Part shown: positions 45,529 to 55,266 of the stretch, piece by piece
How positions within the stretch are numbered: position 1 is the stretch's first letter
Layout: each line of letters starts with the position of its first letter
NCBI RefSeq assembly: GCF_019857205.1
Contig: NZ_JAHWXO010000011.1
Span: 38,099-102,098 of the forward strand
Length of the DNA: 64,000 bases
Source of the DNA: Qipengyuania pacifica
Lineage (GTDB): Bacteria; Pseudomonadota; Alphaproteobacteria; Sphingomonadales; Sphingomonadaceae
Reading direction: 5' to 3'
Program-made: the position numbers and the translations under genes
Notes under the pieces: generated by a model
The model's input: only the letters and a program-made list of their open reading frames with translations
The model's database searches: none
What the model was told of the DNA's origin: nothing

Positions 45529-46609
45529 CGTTACCGGCTTCGGACTGGCGGCTGGGCCGCAGTTCGACATCTTCGGCCGGCACACGGGTCGGCCGCACCA
45601 GGCGGATGGCCTGCCCGTCGCGGACCTTCTGCACACCCTTCACGATTACCCGGTCCCGGGCATTGACCTTGCCGTCGACCAGCACCTGACCGTCGCGGCG
45701 CGAGGTTATGGTGACCGGAACGCGTACGGCCTTGCCGTCGCGGACCACGAAGATATGCGATCCCTCCCCGCCCCAGACTATGGCTTCTTCGGGGACGGAA
45801 GGGCGGCTGGTGTTGTTGCGCGTGAAGGTCACGCGAAAACTCATTCCGGGGCGCAGGCGATCGTCCGAATTCGAAATTTCTGCCCGCGCGGTGAAATTGC
45901 GGCTGTCGTTCGTGATGCTGCTGTCGGTCGAGATGATGCGTGCATCGCGCGTGGTTCCGGGTTCGGAAAATGCCACTGCCTCGACCACTTGCCCTTCGCG
46001 GAGCGAGGCGAACACCTCTTCGGGTGCCGGGAAGTCGATATACAGGCGGCTACGCTGGTCGAGCTGGGCAATGGCGGTCGCGTCGCTCACCCTGTCGCCC
46101 GGATCGACATCGGTCAGCCCGATATGGCCCGAAAACGGCGCCCGGATGGTCCGGTCCGCCAGCGCGACCTGTGCCTGCTGCAATGCCACACGCGAAGAAT
46201 CGAGTGCGGTCTCTCCCGCTTCGATCTGGCTTTCGGATATTGCGCCCGTATCTTCGATCCGCCGGTATCGGCCAAGCAATTGCTCCGCTTCGCGCACCTG
46301 GACGCGCGCGGCATCCACGGCGAGCCGTTCCTGCCGCGCATCCAGTTCCAGCAGCGGCTGGCCCGATTGCACATAGTCGCCGGCGGAAAACATCACGCGG
46401 GTGACGCGGCCAGCCGTTTCGGGAAAAAGCTGGGCGGATGTAACGGCCCGCGCAGTGCCGATTGCCTCGATCCGGGTCTGCTCCGGCAACAGGCGAACCG
46501 TTTCGGCCACCACCGGGATCGCCTCTTCCGCACGTTCTGCGCCCTCTGGCGAACAGCCTGCAAGAAGTATCCCGCCCAGAAGGCCGAGCGGTCGAATTAT
46601 GGAACCCAT
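45518..46609 (-). CDS. RND efflux periplasmic adaptor lipoprotein (second system)
   Basis: 363 residues from ATG 46609 (ATG 46636 possible). The lipoprotein signal ends at the Cys in GGILLAGCS. The lipoyl domain (AGRVTRVMFSAGDYVQSGQPLLEL), a short coiled coil, the beta-barrel and the membrane-proximal domain (GVQKVRDGQAIRLV) are in order. First gene of the second efflux operon. No dedicated regulator is adjacent upstream. Confidence 0.9.
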   Translation of the reverse strand: MGSIIRPLGLLGGILLAGCSPEGAERAEEAIPVVAETVRLLPEQTRIEAIGTARAVTSAQLFPETAGRVTRVMFSAGDYVQSGQPLLELDARQERLAVDAARVQVREAEQLLGRYRRIEDTGAISESQIEAGETALDSSRVALQQAQVALADRTIRAPFSGHIGLTDVDPGDRVSDATAIAQLDQRSRLYIDFPAPEEVFASLREGQVVEAVAFSEPGTTRDARIISTDSSITNDSRNFTARAEISNSDDRLRPGMSFRVTFTRNNTSRPSVPEEAIVWGGEGSHIFVVRDGKAVRVPVTITSRRDGQVLVDGKVNARDRVIVKGVQKVRDGQAIRLVRPTRVPAEDVELRPSRQSEAGNDGG

Positions 46610-46685
46610 GCCGCGTGGCGTAACCAATGCGGACACATAGCAAAAGCCCTAATCCGCTCAGGCCTCTATCTTGTTCCGATACGAT

Positions 46686-46721
46686 GATCGCCAGACCCGG
46701 ACATTGCCGGACCTGGCGATC
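46686..46721 (-). terminator. 15-bp hairpin between katA and the efflux adaptor gene
   Basis: Arms 46686-46700 and 46707-46721 form 15 pairs on the minus strand (two G-U) around a 6-nt loop, starting 35 bp after the katA stop. There is no U-run. On the plus strand the two wobble sites become A-C mismatches, so the structure is made for the minus transcript. It may protect or end katA mRNA, or act as an operator for the efflux operon starting 77 bp further on. Confidence 0.5.
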
Positions 46722-46755
46722 TGTCACCGCGTCGATATCGACGGGTTATATATCG

Positions 46756-48363
46756 TTACTTGGCAGGGGCCGGCTCGCGCAGGTTCTTCGCTGCGTTCTT
46801 GTCGCCTTCGCCCTTGGCGAGATCCGATGTCGCCGGTACGCCGGCATAGCCCTTGATGGACTCTGCGCTGGCCATGCCGGGGGCCTTGGACTTGCCGCCG
46901 ACCAGATCGCGCGTTGCCTTTTCGATGCGATCACCGATGTCCTTGTCCACATTGCGCCAGTAATCGAACGCACGCACGAGGATCGGCTCGCTGACGCCAT
47001 CGGCAAGATGCCCGGCGACATTGTCGACGAACCGGTCGCGCTGCGCATCGTCCATGACTTCGCGCACCAGCGCACCGGCCTGGCTCCAGTCGTCGTCGTC
47101 CTCGCGCAGCGTATATGCCTGGCGTACCATGTCGCCATCGGACATCCAGGTCGCTTCGCCGCCAACCTGCGGCTGCGCGCCGGCGCCGCCATAGGAATTG
47201 GGTGCATAGACCGGGTCGACGGCATTGACCGTGCGCCCCTGTCCCGCGCGGGAATAGCTGTGAACCTCGGCATTCTTCGCCTGATTGACCGGGATCTGCT
47301 TGTAATTGACTCCCAGCCGGGCGCGGTGCGCATCGGCATAGGAAAATCCGCGGGCCAGCAGCATCTTGTCGGGCGACAGGCCGATACCGGGGACCATGTT
47401 GTTGGGCTCGAAGGCGAGCTGCTCGATCTGGGTGTCCCAGTCGACCGGATTTTCGGTCAGAGTCAGCTTGCCGACTTCCATCAGCGGGTAATCCTTGTGC
47501 GGCCAGACCTTGGTCAGGTCGAACGGATTGATGCGGTAGGTCTTGGCATCCTCGAACGGCATGATCTGCCATTTCAGGGTCCAGCTGGGATGATCGCCCT
47601 TCGCGATGGCATCGAACAGGTCGCGGCGGTGATAATCGCCATCCTGCCCGGCCATCTTGTCGGCTTCATCCTGCGTCAGATGCGCATTCCCGTCGCCCTG
47701 ATCGCTGTGCCAGTGAAACTTGACCCAGAATTTCTCGCCTTCTTCATTGACCAGCATGTAGGTGTGGCTGGAATAGCCGTTCATCTCGCGCCAGTTCTTC
47801 GGAATGCCGCGGTCGCCCATCAGATAGGTGACCTGATGGGCGCTTTCGGGGCTCAGGGTCCAGAAATCCCACTGCATGTCATGATCGCGCAGGCCATTGT
47901 CGGCCCGGCGCTTCTGGCTGCGGATGAAATGCTGGAATTTCAGCGGATCACGAATGAAGAAGATCGGCGTGTTGTTGCCGACCATGTCGAAATTGCCGTC
48001 CTCGGTATAGATCTTGACCGAAAAGCCGCGCGGATCGCGCCAGGTGTCCGGGCTGCCGCGCTCACCGGCAACCGTGCTGAAACGCGCTGCCGCTTCGGCC
48101 TTCGCGCCCTTCTGGAAAATCTTTGCCTTGGTGTATTTCGACACGTCCGCGGTGGTTTCATATCTACCGAATGCGCCCGAGCCTTTCGCGTGGGGCTGAC
48201 GCTCCGGAATGCGCTCCCGATTGAAGTTCGCCATCTGCTCGATCAGGTAATGATCGTTGAGGACGATGGGACCGTCGCGCCCGACCGTCAGCGAATGCTC
48301 GTCGCTCTGAACCGGAATGCCGGCGTCGGTCGTGGTGAATGGGCATTTGGGGGTATCGGCCAT
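46756..48363 (-). CDS. katA: Monofunctional haem catalase
   Basis: 535 residues. The catalytic region is [17 protein letters not shown] with His58; the distal Asn131 lies in [10 protein letters not shown]; the proximal haem Tyr is in [15 protein letters not shown]. Length and motifs fit small-subunit (clade 3) catalases with a C-terminal extension of about 30 residues ([23 protein letters not shown]). It decomposes hydrogen peroxide in the cytoplasm. It is transcribed alone between ppc and the second efflux operon; no OxyR gene is adjacent. Confidence 0.95.
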   Translation of the reverse strand: MADTPKCPFTTTDAGIPVQSDEHSLTVGRDGPIVLNDHYLIEQMANFNRERIPERQPHAKGSGAFGRYETTADVSKYTKAKIFQKGAKAEAAARFSTVAGERGSPDTWRDPRGFSVKIYTEDGNFDMVGNNTPIFFIRDPLKFQHFIRSQKRRADNGLRDHDMQWDFWTLSPESAHQVTYLMGDRGIPKNWREMNGYSSHTYMLVNEEGEKFWVKFHWHSDQGDGNAHLTQDEADKMAGQDGDYHRRDLFDAIAKGDHPSWTLKWQIMPFEDAKTYRINPFDLTKVWPHKDYPLMEVGKLTLTENPVDWDTQIEQLAFEPNNMVPGIGLSPDKMLLARGFSYADAHRARLGVNYKQIPVNQAKNAEVHSYSRAGQGRTVNAVDPVYAPNSYGGAGAQPQVGGEATWMSDGDMVRQAYTLREDDDDWSQAGALVREVMDDAQRDRFVDNVAGHLADGVSEPILVRAFDYWRNVDKDIGDRIEKATRDLVGGKSKAPGMASAESIKGYAGVPATSDLAKGEGDKNAAKNLREPAPAK

Positions 48364-48456
48364 GGCTGGAATCCTTCGCGTTTGCGTACCCTTCCAGAAC
48401 CGGCGCTGCCGATGGACGTTCCGCGAAGAATCGTAGTGCGCAAATAAACCCTGTAA

Positions 48457-51234
48457 TTACCCGTGCGCGCCGAACTCGTTGGCAATGGCGGTCGAGATGC
48501 GCAGGCACAGTGCATAGGCCTGCTCGATCGGATCGATGTACTTCTCGCGGATAGCCGCATAGCCTTCGCCCGCGCCGATCGGATACTGTCCGGGCTCCTC
48601 CAGCGCGAAGTCGTCCTTGCGCGGAAAACTGGTCGGGAACGCGCGGCGCAGCTGTGCCAGCGCATCGTCGATCCGCAGCGTGAAGACCATTTCCAGCACA
48701 TCCGTCCGGCTGATGTCGTTGGCCCGGCTGAAGGCCGGCACCGACACCACCTTCAGGAACATGTGCTGGAGCAGCGCCAGCCGCACGGCCTGCAAGACGC
48801 CGATCGCGCGGCGCACGCTTTCCCGTTCGGGATGCGGATCGTCGTCCGGCACGAGGTCCAGCAGCCGGTGCAGCTTGAGCGCATCGACGCGCAGGCGGGA
48901 CGACAGGCGGCGGAACACGCCGTTGCGATCGTCCTTGATGAGATATTCGGCCAGCGCTTCGCAGGCTTGCGCCAGATGCGGCTCGGTCCCGCGATAGGGG
49001 CGGCTTGCCCAATAGGCCGAATTGAATAATTCGCCGAACGCCGCCACTGTCTTGATGCTTGCAAGGGCGTTCGATGCCCGGATCAAACGTATGATCTGCA
49101 TGCCTCTCGGACTGTCGGCAAGCAGGGCGCCCATCTCTTCGATCTGGCTTTCGGCCGCGCTGCCAACCCCGGCTATGATGTTCACCGGATAGCCCAGCTG
49201 CTGCAGAATGGCGTTGTGCGGGATGGCGCGGATCTGCCGCAGGCTCATCTCGCGATCGGCGGATAAGTCGCTCTGGCGGCGTGATTTTCTGCTCCCCGTC
49301 TCGTTCAGCAGGCCCAGCCCGAACGCGGTGATCGCGCGGCTGTAGGTCCGGCTTTCCAGATGGTCGCGCTGGTGCTCCTTGATCGCCCGATAGAAATCCA
49401 GGCTGAGATCGGTCCGGCGATAGAACGGGTCCGTCGGCACATCCGGATCCGTATGCGCCGGACTATGCGCAACCACCTGCGTAAGCGTCGCCAGCGCAAT
49501 GTCGGGGGTCGCGAACAGCAGATAACCGTCCCCGCCCTGAAAGCTCGCTTCGGGCTCGAGCGCGATCCCGGCGCGCGTGAAACGCCTTTGCGCCCAAGGG
49601 CTTAGCGCCCATTCGATGCGATCTTCGAAGCTGGAAGGATGCGCCCCGCGGCCCATACCTTCGCCATGTGTGTCAAAGATCAGGGCGGCCACATCGGTGA
49701 GACCGTTCGCCGCCATCGCTTCCGCAAGCCGCCCCTGCAGTCGCTCGATCGCAAGGCTTGCAGGGATCTGGCCAACGAACCGACCCGCATCCGAAAAACC
49801 GGTCTGGATGGCAATCCGCCCACGCGCTTTCGCATAGGCCTGATAGTCAGGTTCGGAAAGCAGGAGGTCGAGAAAACGCCCCCCATGTTCCAGCGCGGTT
49901 TCGGTCTCGAACAGCGGCGAGACATCGACCCTGTCCGCGATGCCGAAGAGCCTGGCGAAATACAGTGCGGCGAGCACTGTCGACGGCTGTTCGCATTCTG
50001 CCACCAGCATACGGATCGGCGCATCCGCATCGACGTGTTTCAAGATCTGCGTCATGACGAGAAATTGCCTGATCGCAGTTGAGCTCTCCACCGCGAGGCT
50101 GGCGAAATTGGCGCTTTGCGGCTCGACATCGGCGAGCAATTCTCGCAGCGCCGCGACTGCCCCGCGGCTGGAAAGGTCGATATCCGCCGCATCGCCGAGC
50201 CGTGTACGGATGGCATTGTGCAATTGCTTGGCATTCACCCGGAAATGGATCCACCCCATCCCCAAGCCATCGGCCCGCATGGCTGCCGCAAGCGTGCGGA
50301 GCGCCACCGCTGTATCGACACCTTGTTCGTCCGCCTCGCCTTCCAGGCGCTCGATAATCGGAGCCAGTGAAAGCAATTTGTCGGGATGGTCCTGAGTAAG
50401 GCGATTGGCCGCGGCCGACATGTCTTCAGGCGCAGAAAGGTCGCCGGCGAATTCGTCCGCGCTGGCCTGCGCCCGCTCCTGCGCCAAGCGCAATGTGGCG
50501 ATCAGTTCGTGCGAGGGATCGATCGCCTCCAGGCTGGCAGCGTAACGCCCCAGCCGCTCGGCCTTTTCAGCGAGGCGGAAAGCGATGGAGGTGTACCATT
50601 TGATGTCGGTACGCCCGTCCATGTCGTAGCCAACCCAGGTGGCGAACCGGAACGGCAGCGGTTGCAGTTCGGTCCACCGGTCGGGGAACGCCTCCCCCGC
50701 CTGGCGTAATACTGTGGCGACTAACTTGTCGCGGGCATCCTGCGCATTGGCCATTGCTGACATCGCGCGCCCGTGCTCGTACCGCAGGGTAATTTCCGGC
50801 CTTTCGCCATCGCGCACCGTCGCCTTGCCTCCATTGCCGACCGCGGCAGCGACCGCATCGCTCTGCTGCGGCGATAACAGGAAGGTCGGGTGAGCAGTGA
50901 AGACCGCATGCATGTGCGGGCGTTCCCAGAACGCTCTGAATGCTTTGAAATCACCTTTCGGAGCCGAGAGCTGCGTAAGCCTCTCGCCTGCGCGGTCAGG
51001 CCGAAGGAGCTTCTTCAGCCGTGACGCGCGAGCATCGAGCGACTGCGCTTCGAGTTCATCGACCAACCCGGCAAGCTGTCCGATATCCAGTTCGCCATTC
51101 TCCAGCTGTCGCGAGATATCTAGCGAAAGCTGGAAAACCGGATTGAAGAGCGGAGTCTCGCGAGTTTGACGATGGAGCACCCTTAGGCGATCGCTCAGAC
51201 TTGCGAGGGTCGGTTCGATTGTCGTTTCTGCCAT
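48457..51234 (-). CDS. Phosphoenolpyruvate carboxylase family protein, catalytic motifs altered
   Basis: 925 residues, the family length, with a clear PEPC framework (VSPLFETETALEHGG at 438-452). Several catalytic signatures differ from active enzymes. TAHPTE reads TAHPTF (113-118, His115 kept). GGDRDGNP reads GYDMDGRT (202-209). The YSDSxKDxG loop reads FSDAGRFVG (480-488), losing the lysine. FHGRGGSVGRGG reads THGEGMGRG (522-530), losing one arginine. It may be a non-carboxylating homologue rather than an anaplerotic enzyme. It is not in an obvious operon. The family call is firm; activity is doubtful. Confidence 0.75.
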   Translation of the reverse strand: MAETTIEPTLASLSDRLRVLHRQTRETPLFNPVFQLSLDISRQLENGELDIGQLAGLVDELEAQSLDARASRLKKLLRPDRAGERLTQLSAPKGDFKAFRAFWERPHMHAVFTAHPTFLLSPQQSDAVAAAVGNGGKATVRDGERPEITLRYEHGRAMSAMANAQDARDKLVATVLRQAGEAFPDRWTELQPLPFRFATWVGYDMDGRTDIKWYTSIAFRLAEKAERLGRYAASLEAIDPSHELIATLRLAQERAQASADEFAGDLSAPEDMSAAANRLTQDHPDKLLSLAPIIERLEGEADEQGVDTAVALRTLAAAMRADGLGMGWIHFRVNAKQLHNAIRTRLGDAADIDLSSRGAVAALRELLADVEPQSANFASLAVESSTAIRQFLVMTQILKHVDADAPIRMLVAECEQPSTVLAALYFARLFGIADRVDVSPLFETETALEHGGRFLDLLLSEPDYQAYAKARGRIAIQTGFSDAGRFVGQIPASLAIERLQGRLAEAMAANGLTDVAALIFDTHGEGMGRGAHPSSFEDRIEWALSPWAQRRFTRAGIALEPEASFQGGDGYLLFATPDIALATLTQVVAHSPAHTDPDVPTDPFYRRTDLSLDFYRAIKEHQRDHLESRTYSRAITAFGLGLLNETGSRKSRRQSDLSADREMSLRQIRAIPHNAILQQLGYPVNIIAGVGSAAESQIEEMGALLADSPRGMQIIRLIRASNALASIKTVAAFGELFNSAYWASRPYRGTEPHLAQACEALAEYLIKDDRNGVFRRLSSRLRVDALKLHRLLDLVPDDDPHPERESVRRAIGVLQAVRLALLQHMFLKVVSVPAFSRANDISRTDVLEMVFTLRIDDALAQLRRAFPTSFPRKDDFALEEPGQYPIGAGEGYAAIREKYIDPIEQAYALCLRISTAIANEFGAHG

Positions 51235-51337
51235 TGCTCTACTCTACCCCTGGATCCGGGTGCGAGTTCCGCGGCAAGGCGGCCTTCGTGTCAAGATACG
51301 AGCTTCGCGAGCCGCATGAATACGGATGCAGGTGACA

Positions 51338-53653
51338 TTATCCGACCGCGCGGATCAATCCCCCGACGTCCCGGCAGTTGATGAGCGCAGCCACATCGCT
51401 CGCAGGCACCGGCCTGCTGAGCAGGAAGCCCTGGATATATTCGCACCCTTCTCGCCTCAGAATCTCCCGTTGCTCGGCATACTCGACGCCCTCAGCCAGC
51501 GTGCGCATGCCCAGCGCTGATGCAAGCGTGGTGATCGCCCGAATAACCGCGTGGGCATTGTTCCCCTCCACGTTCAGATCGCGCACGAAGCTCTGGTCGA
51601 TCTTGACCTTGTCGAATGGGAAACTGCGCAGATAGCTGAGTGAGGAATACCCGGTGCCGAAATCATCCAAGGCGATGCGGACCCCGAGATCCCGCAATTT
51701 GTGAAGCGTACTCAATGTCTTTTCGACATCGGCAATGAATATGCTCTCGGTAATTTCCAGCTCCAACCGGTTCGGTCTGAGACCCGATTGGGTGAGCGCC
51801 TGCAAGATCGTCGTCGTGAGGCCGGGTGTCGAGAACTGTTTAGCCGAAACATTGACGGAGACCGACAGATGCTCCGGCCATTCGCGCGCCGATCGGCATG
51901 CTTCGCGCACGACCCATTCGCCTATTTGCAGAATGAGGCCGGTCTCCTCGGCCAACGGTATAAACTCTGCTGGGCTGATCATGCCGCGCTTGGGGTGGTT
52001 CCAGCGGATCAAAGCCTCGAACCCTTCCAGCTCTTCCCGCGCGAGACTGTAAAGCGGCTGGAAATAGAGCTCGAAGCCGCCGTCTTTTATGGCCAGGCGA
52101 AGATCAAGTTCCATCTCACGGCGGACACGGGCTTGTTCATCGAGCGAAGGCTCGAAGAAATGGAAGTCCGATTTGCCCCCACGCTTGGCCCGGTAGAGCG
52201 CAAGGTCAGCATGCTTCAGAAGGTCGACGCCGGTTTCGCCGTCTATAGGTGCAACCGCCACGCCCACGCTGGCCGAACAATCGACCGTATGGCCGCCGAT
52301 CTCTACCTGTTGGGCGAAGCAGTTCTGGATATGCTGAGCGATGGGGAGCAGACTTTCGTTCTCGTTCTCGACCACCGTAAGAACGGCGAACTCGTCCCCG
52401 CCCAGCCGCGCAATCCGCGCATTGCCGAGTTCGGAGTTGAGACGCGCGGCAATCTGCCGAAGCAGGGTATCGCCTGCTGGATGGCCCAGCGTGTCGTTGA
52501 CCACCTTGAAATCGTCGAGATCGCAATATGCGACAAGGACGCGTTCGCCATCCTTGCGCCGCGCCAAAGCCTGCCCCAGCTGTTCGACGAACAGCTTGCG
52601 GTTGGGCAGGTTCGTGAGCCCGTCGTGCAAGCCGATATGAATGATCTCGCGTTCGCGTTCCGCAATTGCCTCGACCATGGAATTGAAACTTGTCGCAAGC
52701 CGGCCGACCTCGTCGTCGGTTTCGGCCTGCAATACGGCTTCTTCGCCGCGGCCGAACTGCCGGACGGCATCGTCAAGCGCGGACAACGGTTTGGTAATGC
52801 CGCGCGCGATCCGCCACCCAAGTGCCACGACCAGCGCCAGTCCCAATGTACCGACCAGCACGATCAGATATTTCAGCACGGCATATTCCGCCATCGCCGA
52901 TGCCAGCGAGTGGCGCAGAACGAGGCGAGGATCCAGTCCATCCTGCAGGCTTGGAAGAACGCTGACGCGGAAGAGATTTCGGGCTTCGTCGTGAGCTTCA
53001 ATCACGGTCCCCGGCGGCTGTGAGGCTGCTATCTCCGGCAAGTCATCGTGGAGCAGGACTTCCGAGTGGAAATCGACCGCCGCCAATTCGCCCAGGCGTG
53101 CCATTTCCGCTTTGTCGAGCGGCGATGCCAGGACCAGCCAGCCCATCAGATCCGGCACCTCGATCGGTGACGCAGCGGCAAGCGCAAGCGTGTCGCCGAG
53201 CTGGATCACCCCTTTGTTTTCGCCCGAGTCCAAAGCGAACCAGATCGGTTCTGCCGGAGGAAGTGCGCCCGAGCCATCACCAATGATGTCCCCGTCGAGC
53301 CCAACGACGAATGCGGAACTGGCATTCGTCCGGTCACGTACATTACGCAAGGCGCTGGCGAGCGTGACCTCATCCTCCGTCGCCAGGGCTTCGCGAAATC
53401 CATAATCGCGGGCCAGGACGTCTGTCGCACCGCGCATCTGCCGCGCGCGCAGTTCGATAATTTCATCGAAAACGCGCGCACTGGCGGCGAGATCGCGGCT
53501 CGCGCTGTTCTCCCCGAAACGCTCGATACTGACGTTGACCAGCGCCAGCACCACCGCCAGCACTGCCGCGAAAAGGCCTGCATAAAGTATGGCAATCCGC
53601 AGCTTCAGCGACGCGAAGCGCGGCAACTTGATGTTCGTGAGCATGGCCATCAC
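51338..53653 (-). CDS. Membrane GGDEF-EAL protein (c-di-GMP synthesis and breakdown)
   Basis: 771 residues. TM1 ~19-41, a periplasmic Cache-like sensor ~42-262, TM2 ~263-285, HAMP ~286-338, GGDEF domain ~345-500 with the active RLGGDEFAV, and EAL domain ~515-760 with EALIRW, NVSAKQF, and DDFGTGYSSLSYL. Both catalytic domains look intact, so it could make and degrade c-di-GMP. Its start overlaps the cupredoxin gene stop by 4 bp, so a periplasmic copper protein is translated just before it, which suggests a signal input (inference). Confidence 0.93.
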   Translation of the reverse strand: MMAMLTNIKLPRFASLKLRIAILYAGLFAAVLAVVLALVNVSIERFGENSASRDLAASARVFDEIIELRARQMRGATDVLARDYGFREALATEDEVTLASALRNVRDRTNASSAFVVGLDGDIIGDGSGALPPAEPIWFALDSGENKGVIQLGDTLALAAASPIEVPDLMGWLVLASPLDKAEMARLGELAAVDFHSEVLLHDDLPEIAASQPPGTVIEAHDEARNLFRVSVLPSLQDGLDPRLVLRHSLASAMAEYAVLKYLIVLVGTLGLALVVALGWRIARGITKPLSALDDAVRQFGRGEEAVLQAETDDEVGRLATSFNSMVEAIAEREREIIHIGLHDGLTNLPNRKLFVEQLGQALARRKDGERVLVAYCDLDDFKVVNDTLGHPAGDTLLRQIAARLNSELGNARIARLGGDEFAVLTVVENENESLLPIAQHIQNCFAQQVEIGGHTVDCSASVGVAVAPIDGETGVDLLKHADLALYRAKRGGKSDFHFFEPSLDEQARVRREMELDLRLAIKDGGFELYFQPLYSLAREELEGFEALIRWNHPKRGMISPAEFIPLAEETGLILQIGEWVVREACRSAREWPEHLSVSVNVSAKQFSTPGLTTTILQALTQSGLRPNRLELEITESIFIADVEKTLSTLHKLRDLGVRIALDDFGTGYSSLSYLRSFPFDKVKIDQSFVRDLNVEGNNAHAVIRAITTLASALGMRTLAEGVEYAEQREILRREGCEYIQGFLLSRPVPASDVAALINCRDVGGLIRAVG

Positions 53654-54252
53654 CGCAGACGCACCGCCACCTTGTGATTACCCGATGCGGAAATCTGCTT
53701 CGACATTTCACCGCCCGGACCGCGCAGTCGCGGATGCCAGACGGTCAGCTTGGCGGATCCCGACGGTACATTGGCCATGGTTACGTAGCCATTGGCATCG
53801 GTTTTGCCCGCAAAGGGCGTATCGACCACGCGAATATAGCCGCGCATCTCATCGTGAATATTGCACCCAAGCGCCACGGCGCCGGCAATGGGAAAGGTAT
53901 GAGTTCGGGTCTGGTCCCGGCCATAGAGGTCGATCTCGAAGCGCGCAGGCTTCGAAAAGCTGTAGATCGAATGGCGCACCTTATCGAGGTTGGGAAAGGC
54001 CACGGTGCTGCCACGTGCGACCACCAGTGTACCGGGCGCGAATTGTTCGTTCCGCTGCGCCATCGCCATCCGCCAGGGGAAGGCAATGCGCCCTGCGCGT
54101 CCGCCTGCAGCATTCAGTTCGACCACGGCATCGCGCACGGGGACACCGCGTTCATCGACCACCTGGACCCGGACCGGGCCGACAGAGGCCGCCCATGCAA
54201 AGGAAGCCGGTATCGCCACAAGGGCTGCGAGAAAGGCAAAACGCGTCCACAT
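53650..54252 (-). CDS. Exported cupredoxin-like protein (methylamine-utilisation type)
   Basis: 200 residues. The signal peptide is MWTRFAFLAALVAIPASFAWA. An immunoglobulin-like or carboxypeptidase-regulatory-like strand region (VDERGVPVRDAVVEL) is merged with a cupredoxin. A complete type-1 copper site can be drawn: His94 (VRHSIYSF), Cys130, His133 and Met136 (CNIHDEM). It would bind copper and carry electrons or sense redox state in the periplasm. It is the first gene of a two-gene operon with the GGDEF-EAL gene and diverges from the DUF3034 gene. Confidence 0.82.
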   Translation of the reverse strand: MWTRFAFLAALVAIPASFAWAASVGPVRVQVVDERGVPVRDAVVELNAAGGRAGRIAFPWRMAMAQRNEQFAPGTLVVARGSTVAFPNLDKVRHSIYSFSKPARFEIDLYGRDQTRTHTFPIAGAVALGCNIHDEMRGYIRVVDTPFAGKTDANGYVTMANVPSGSAKLTVWHPRLRGPGGEMSKQISASGNHKVAVRLR

Positions 54253-54337
54253 CCCCGGTATCGTACGGGGTCAGGAGTTAAGAAAGTGTCCGCATACGGT
54301 TAATAACTTTTGCACCACATCCTGCCATCAATTGCGC

Positions 54338-55261
54338 ATGACCCCTGTTTTCAATCACTTTGCCACCTGCTTGATGGTGGCGCCTCTCGCTCTGCTGCCG
54401 ATGTCGCTCTGCGCTCAGGAAGTGCTTTCGGATACGCAATCTATCGACCAGGCCGGAACCTTCCCGGAATACAATGCCAAACTGCTGCTGACCAACGCGG
54501 TCAGCGCTGTCGATGGTGCGAGCGGTGGCGGCATTTCGAACTGGGCGACCATCGCAGGACGGCAGGAAACACGCGGCGTGGGCGTTCAGGCTCATGTGAC
54601 GGCAGTACTTCTGCCGGACTTCTTCTATCAGTCGCATGGGGTGGCGCTGGGAATCGCCGACAGGATCGAACTGAGCTACGCACGACAGAATTTCGACACG
54701 CAGGATGTCGGTGCCGCGCTCGGCATTGGACAGGGCTATATGCTCAATCAGGATGTATTTGGCGCCAAGGTCAGACTGTTCGGCGACGTCGTCTACGGCA
54801 ATACAATGGTCCCTCAGGTCGCTGTGGGCGCACAATATAAACGCAGTCTCGACGGCGCCGTCGCGAGCGCGGTGGGGGCAGCACATGACGAAGGTGTCGA
54901 TGTTACGTTGAGCGCGACCAAGCTGTTGCTCAGCCACAGCGTGCTGGTCAATACGACGGCGCGGCTGACAAAGGCCAATCAGAACGGCTTGCTGGGGTTC
55001 GGCAGCGTTTCAGACGATAGTTACGCGATCCAGTTCGAGGGCGCTGTCGCTTATCAGTTTTCCCGTCGCTTCGTTCTGGGGACCGAGTTCCGCACCAAGC
55101 CAGACAATCTCGGCCTTGGCGAAGGCGACTGGTTTGACGTCTTTGCCGCCTATGCGCCCAGCGACAATCTGACCGTGACCGCAGCATATGCTGATCTTGG
55201 CTCGATCGCGACATTCACGGGTCAGCGCGGCGCATTCCTGCAGGCGCAGGTCGCATTCTAG
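54338..55261 (+). CDS. DUF3034 family outer-membrane protein
   Basis: 307 residues from ATG 54338. The signal peptide covers about residues 1-26 (LALLPMSLCAQ). The mature part has alternating strands (GVGVQAHVTAVLLPDFFYQSHG, FVLGTEFRTKPDNLGLGEGDWFDVFAAYAP) and ends in Phe (QAQVAF), as beta-barrels do. The role is unknown. The longer frame from 53990 overlaps the cupredoxin gene and was rejected. The globin gene follows 5 bp after the stop, so the pair is likely an operon. Confidence 0.82.
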   Translation: MTPVFNHFATCLMVAPLALLPMSLCAQEVLSDTQSIDQAGTFPEYNAKLLLTNAVSAVDGASGGGISNWATIAGRQETRGVGVQAHVTAVLLPDFFYQSHGVALGIADRIELSYARQNFDTQDVGAALGIGQGYMLNQDVFGAKVRLFGDVVYGNTMVPQVAVGAQYKRSLDGAVASAVGAAHDEGVDVTLSATKLLLSHSVLVNTTARLTKANQNGLLGFGSVSDDSYAIQFEGAVAYQFSRRFVLGTEFRTKPDNLGLGEGDWFDVFAAYAPSDNLTVTAAYADLGSIATFTGQRGAFLQAQVAF

Positions 55262-55266
55262 GAGTT

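Noticed and set aside
46756..48363. QPH instead of VVH before the catalytic His of the catalase as a novel change
   Set aside because: [16 protein letters not shown] is a known variant in clade 3 catalases, and all other key residues are present.
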